Shown here in pieces: positions 3,976 through 5,222 of a stretch of DNA of 5,222 bases. Made by a program: the position numbers and the translations under genes. Below the pieces are notes generated by a model. That model did no database searches. It was given only the letters and a program-made list of their open reading frames with translations, and had not been told where the DNA came from. Source of the stretch: Spirochaetales bacterium. GTDB taxonomy: Bacteria; Spirochaetota; Spirochaetia; DSM-27196; SLST01. How positions within the stretch are numbered: the first letter of the stretch is position 1; the number at the start of each line of letters is the position of its first letter. Location: assembly GCA_007130265.1 (NCBI GenBank), contig SLST01000177.1, forward strand, positions 1-5,222. The letters run 5' to 3'.

Positions 3976-5222
3976 ATGAAACGTCTTCTCACAGTCCTTA
4001 TGTGCCTGCTCGTGGCAGGCGCGCTGTTCGGCGCCGGACAGCCGGAAGCGCCCGAGGCGGTGGCGGCCGGCCTGGACGCCATGGAAGCACCGGTGCTCGC
4101 GGCCCGGGTCGAAACCGGAGAGCTTCCGCCGGTCGAGCAGCGTCTGCCCGCAGAGCCGCGGGTCGTTCAGATGGTCGATTCGCTTGGCCAATACGGCGGC
4201 ACCTGGCACCGCGGGTGGCGTGGTATCAACGATTTCCACTGTTTCGGCCGGCTGGTCTACGAGCCGGTGCTCCGCTGGCCGCGTGACCCCGCCGACCCCG
4301 TGCAGCCCGGCCTCGCGAGAGACTGGGAATGGTCGGCCGACGGGACCGAGCTCACGCTCTACTTCCGTGAGGGCCTGAAGTGGTCCGACGGGCATCCGTT
4401 CACCGTGGACGACGTGATCTTCTGGTGGGAAGACATTGAGACCGACACCAACATCACGCCGGCGATCCACGCCGAATGGGTCGTTGCCGGTGAGCCGATG
4501 CAGCTCGAGAAGATCAACGACTCGACCATCACGCTGAAGTTCGCAGCTCCCAACGGCCTCGCCGAGACGGTCGGCCTCGCGTTCCACGGCAACCAGTGGC
4601 CGCTCGGCTTCGAGCGGTTCGGATTCTTCGCTCCGCGGCACTACCTGGAGCAGTTCCATCCGCGCTACAACTCGAGCGCTACATACCGGGACTTCGAGGA
4701 CGCCGCGTGGGAGTACAACCCCGAGCGGCCGGCGATGACCGCGTGGACGATCAGCGAGTGGGAAACCGGTTCCGACCACATGATCGCGCGGCGTAACCCG
4801 TACTACTGGGCCGTAGACGAAGCGGGCCGCCAGCTTCCCTACATCGACGAGCTCTACTTCTACCTCGTAGACGACAACGCCGCGATCAACACGCTCGCGC
4901 TCGGCGGCAACCTCGAGATGCAGCACCGCGGAATCGACTTCTCGCAGATCAGCGTCTACCGGGAACAGGGCGACCGCTACAACTACGACGTCTACATCTG
5001 GAACGCGGCATCCGCGTCAGCGCTAACCTTCTTCCCGAACCAGAGCTACCCGGACGCGAAGTACCGCGAGCTGATGCAGAGCTTCGACTTCCGCCGCGCG
5101 CTCTCACACTCGATCGATCGGGATCTGCTGAACCGCATCATGTTCATCGATCAAGCGACGCCGCGCACCATTACGGTCGTCGAAGACTCCGCTCTCTTCC
5201 AGCCGGAGTACGAGAACGTCTA
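3976..5222 (+). CDS. ABC transporter solute-binding protein, family 5 (peptide/oligosaccharide type), 3' end missing
   Basis: 415 codons are visible with no stop; relatives run to roughly 600 aa, so about two thirds is present. Residues 1 to about 20 are a signal peptide: MKRLL, a hydrophobic core, then LFGAG. The only nearby Cys (C10) is inside the core, so no normal lipobox is seen and the protein may be freely periplasmic or anchored otherwise. A Pro/Glu/Ala-rich linker (about 21-60) leads to YGGTWHRG (73-80). The family 5 core follows: GRLVYEPVLRW (91-101), LARDWEWSADGTELTLYFRE (113-132), GLKWSDGHPFTVDDVIFWWE (133-152), and further on RRNPYYW (272-278), LPYIDELYF (287-295) and the DFRRALSHSIDRDLLN helix (371-386). 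Such proteins deliver peptides, oligosaccharides or similar ligands to an ABC permease, whose genes would be expected beyond the right edge. The catabolic neighbours favour a carbohydrate-type ligand. Divergent from the UroD-like gene across a shared control region. Confidence 0.93.
   Translation, partial: MKRLLTVLMCLLVAGALFGAGQPEAPEAVAAGLDAMEAPVLAARVETGELPPVEQRLPAEPRVVQMVDSLGQYGGTWHRGWRGINDFHCFGRLVYEPVLRWPRDPADPVQPGLARDWEWSADGTELTLYFREGLKWSDGHPFTVDDVIFWWEDIETDTNITPAIHAEWVVAGEPMQLEKINDSTITLKFAAPNGLAETVGLAFHGNQWPLGFERFGFFAPRHYLEQFHPRYNSSATYRDFEDAAWEYNPERPAMTAWTISEWETGSDHMIARRNPYYWAVDEAGRQLPYIDELYFYLVDDNAAINTLALGGNLEMQHRGIDFSQISVYREQGDRYNYDVYIWNAASASALTFFPNQSYPDAKYRELMQSFDFRRALSHSIDRDLLNRIMFIDQATPRTITVVEDSALFQPEYENV

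Noticed and set aside
3753..4082. 110-residue extension of the UroD-like protein
   Set aside because: It would run through the promoter, leader and start of the divergent binding-protein gene, and the strong ribosome site at 3760-3767 marks the true start.
3835..4926. 363-codon open frame on the minus strand opposite the solute-binding protein
   Set aside because: It is fully antisense to a gene with clear family motifs, signal peptide and a strong ribosome site; the product has no recognisable domain. Such frames are common in GC-rich coding DNA.

Overview
The window is about 62% GC by eye, densely coding and bacterial. The best clue to its origin is the substrate-binding protein at the right end. 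Its signal peptide ends in an Ala/Gly-rich site followed by a Pro/Glu/Ala-rich linker (LFGAGQPEAPEA), the style often seen in solute-binding proteins of free-living Spirochaetota. A GC-rich spirochaete is therefore my first guess; Chloroflexota or a related carbohydrate-eating heterotroph remains possible. There are no rRNA or tRNA genes, insertion sequences, CRISPR repeats or phage genes.

Layout, left to right. (1) A leftward pair: an enolase-superfamily (mandelate racemase/muconate lactonizing type) enzyme at 370-1491, followed 20 nt downstream by a hexapeptide-repeat acyltransferase (1-349) that runs off the left edge. (2) A 180-nt divergent control region (1492-1671) with three copies of a TACGGTAGCC-like box. 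(3) A rightward aldo/keto reductase (1672-2628). (4) A short convergent gap (2629-2711) with a stem-loop and a 21-codon mini-ORF. (5) A leftward uroporphyrinogen-decarboxylase-superfamily protein (2712-3752) that is not a haem-pathway enzyme by its visible motifs. (6) A 223-nt divergent control region (3753-3975) with a good sigma-70-type promoter, two palindromic candidate operators and a roughly 128-nt leader. (7) A rightward family 5 ABC solute-binding protein (3976 to the right edge, 3' end missing). No gene-free stretch exceeds 300 bases.

The genes read as a catabolic locus for a carbohydrate or sugar acid. The binding protein would capture the substrate outside the membrane; the aldo/keto reductase and the enolase-superfamily enzyme (probably an acid-sugar dehydratase or epimerase) would process it. 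The acyltransferase and the UroD-like protein are accessory enzymes of unknown role. The substrate cannot be named from the sequence. The points most worth following are the KxH-type enolase-superfamily active site, whose usual dyad Asp appears to be Ser; the UroD-like protein with HxDG in place of the zinc-binding HxCG; and the two compact control regions. In GC-rich DNA like this several long antisense ORFs exist, up to 363 codons; I treat them as shadows.
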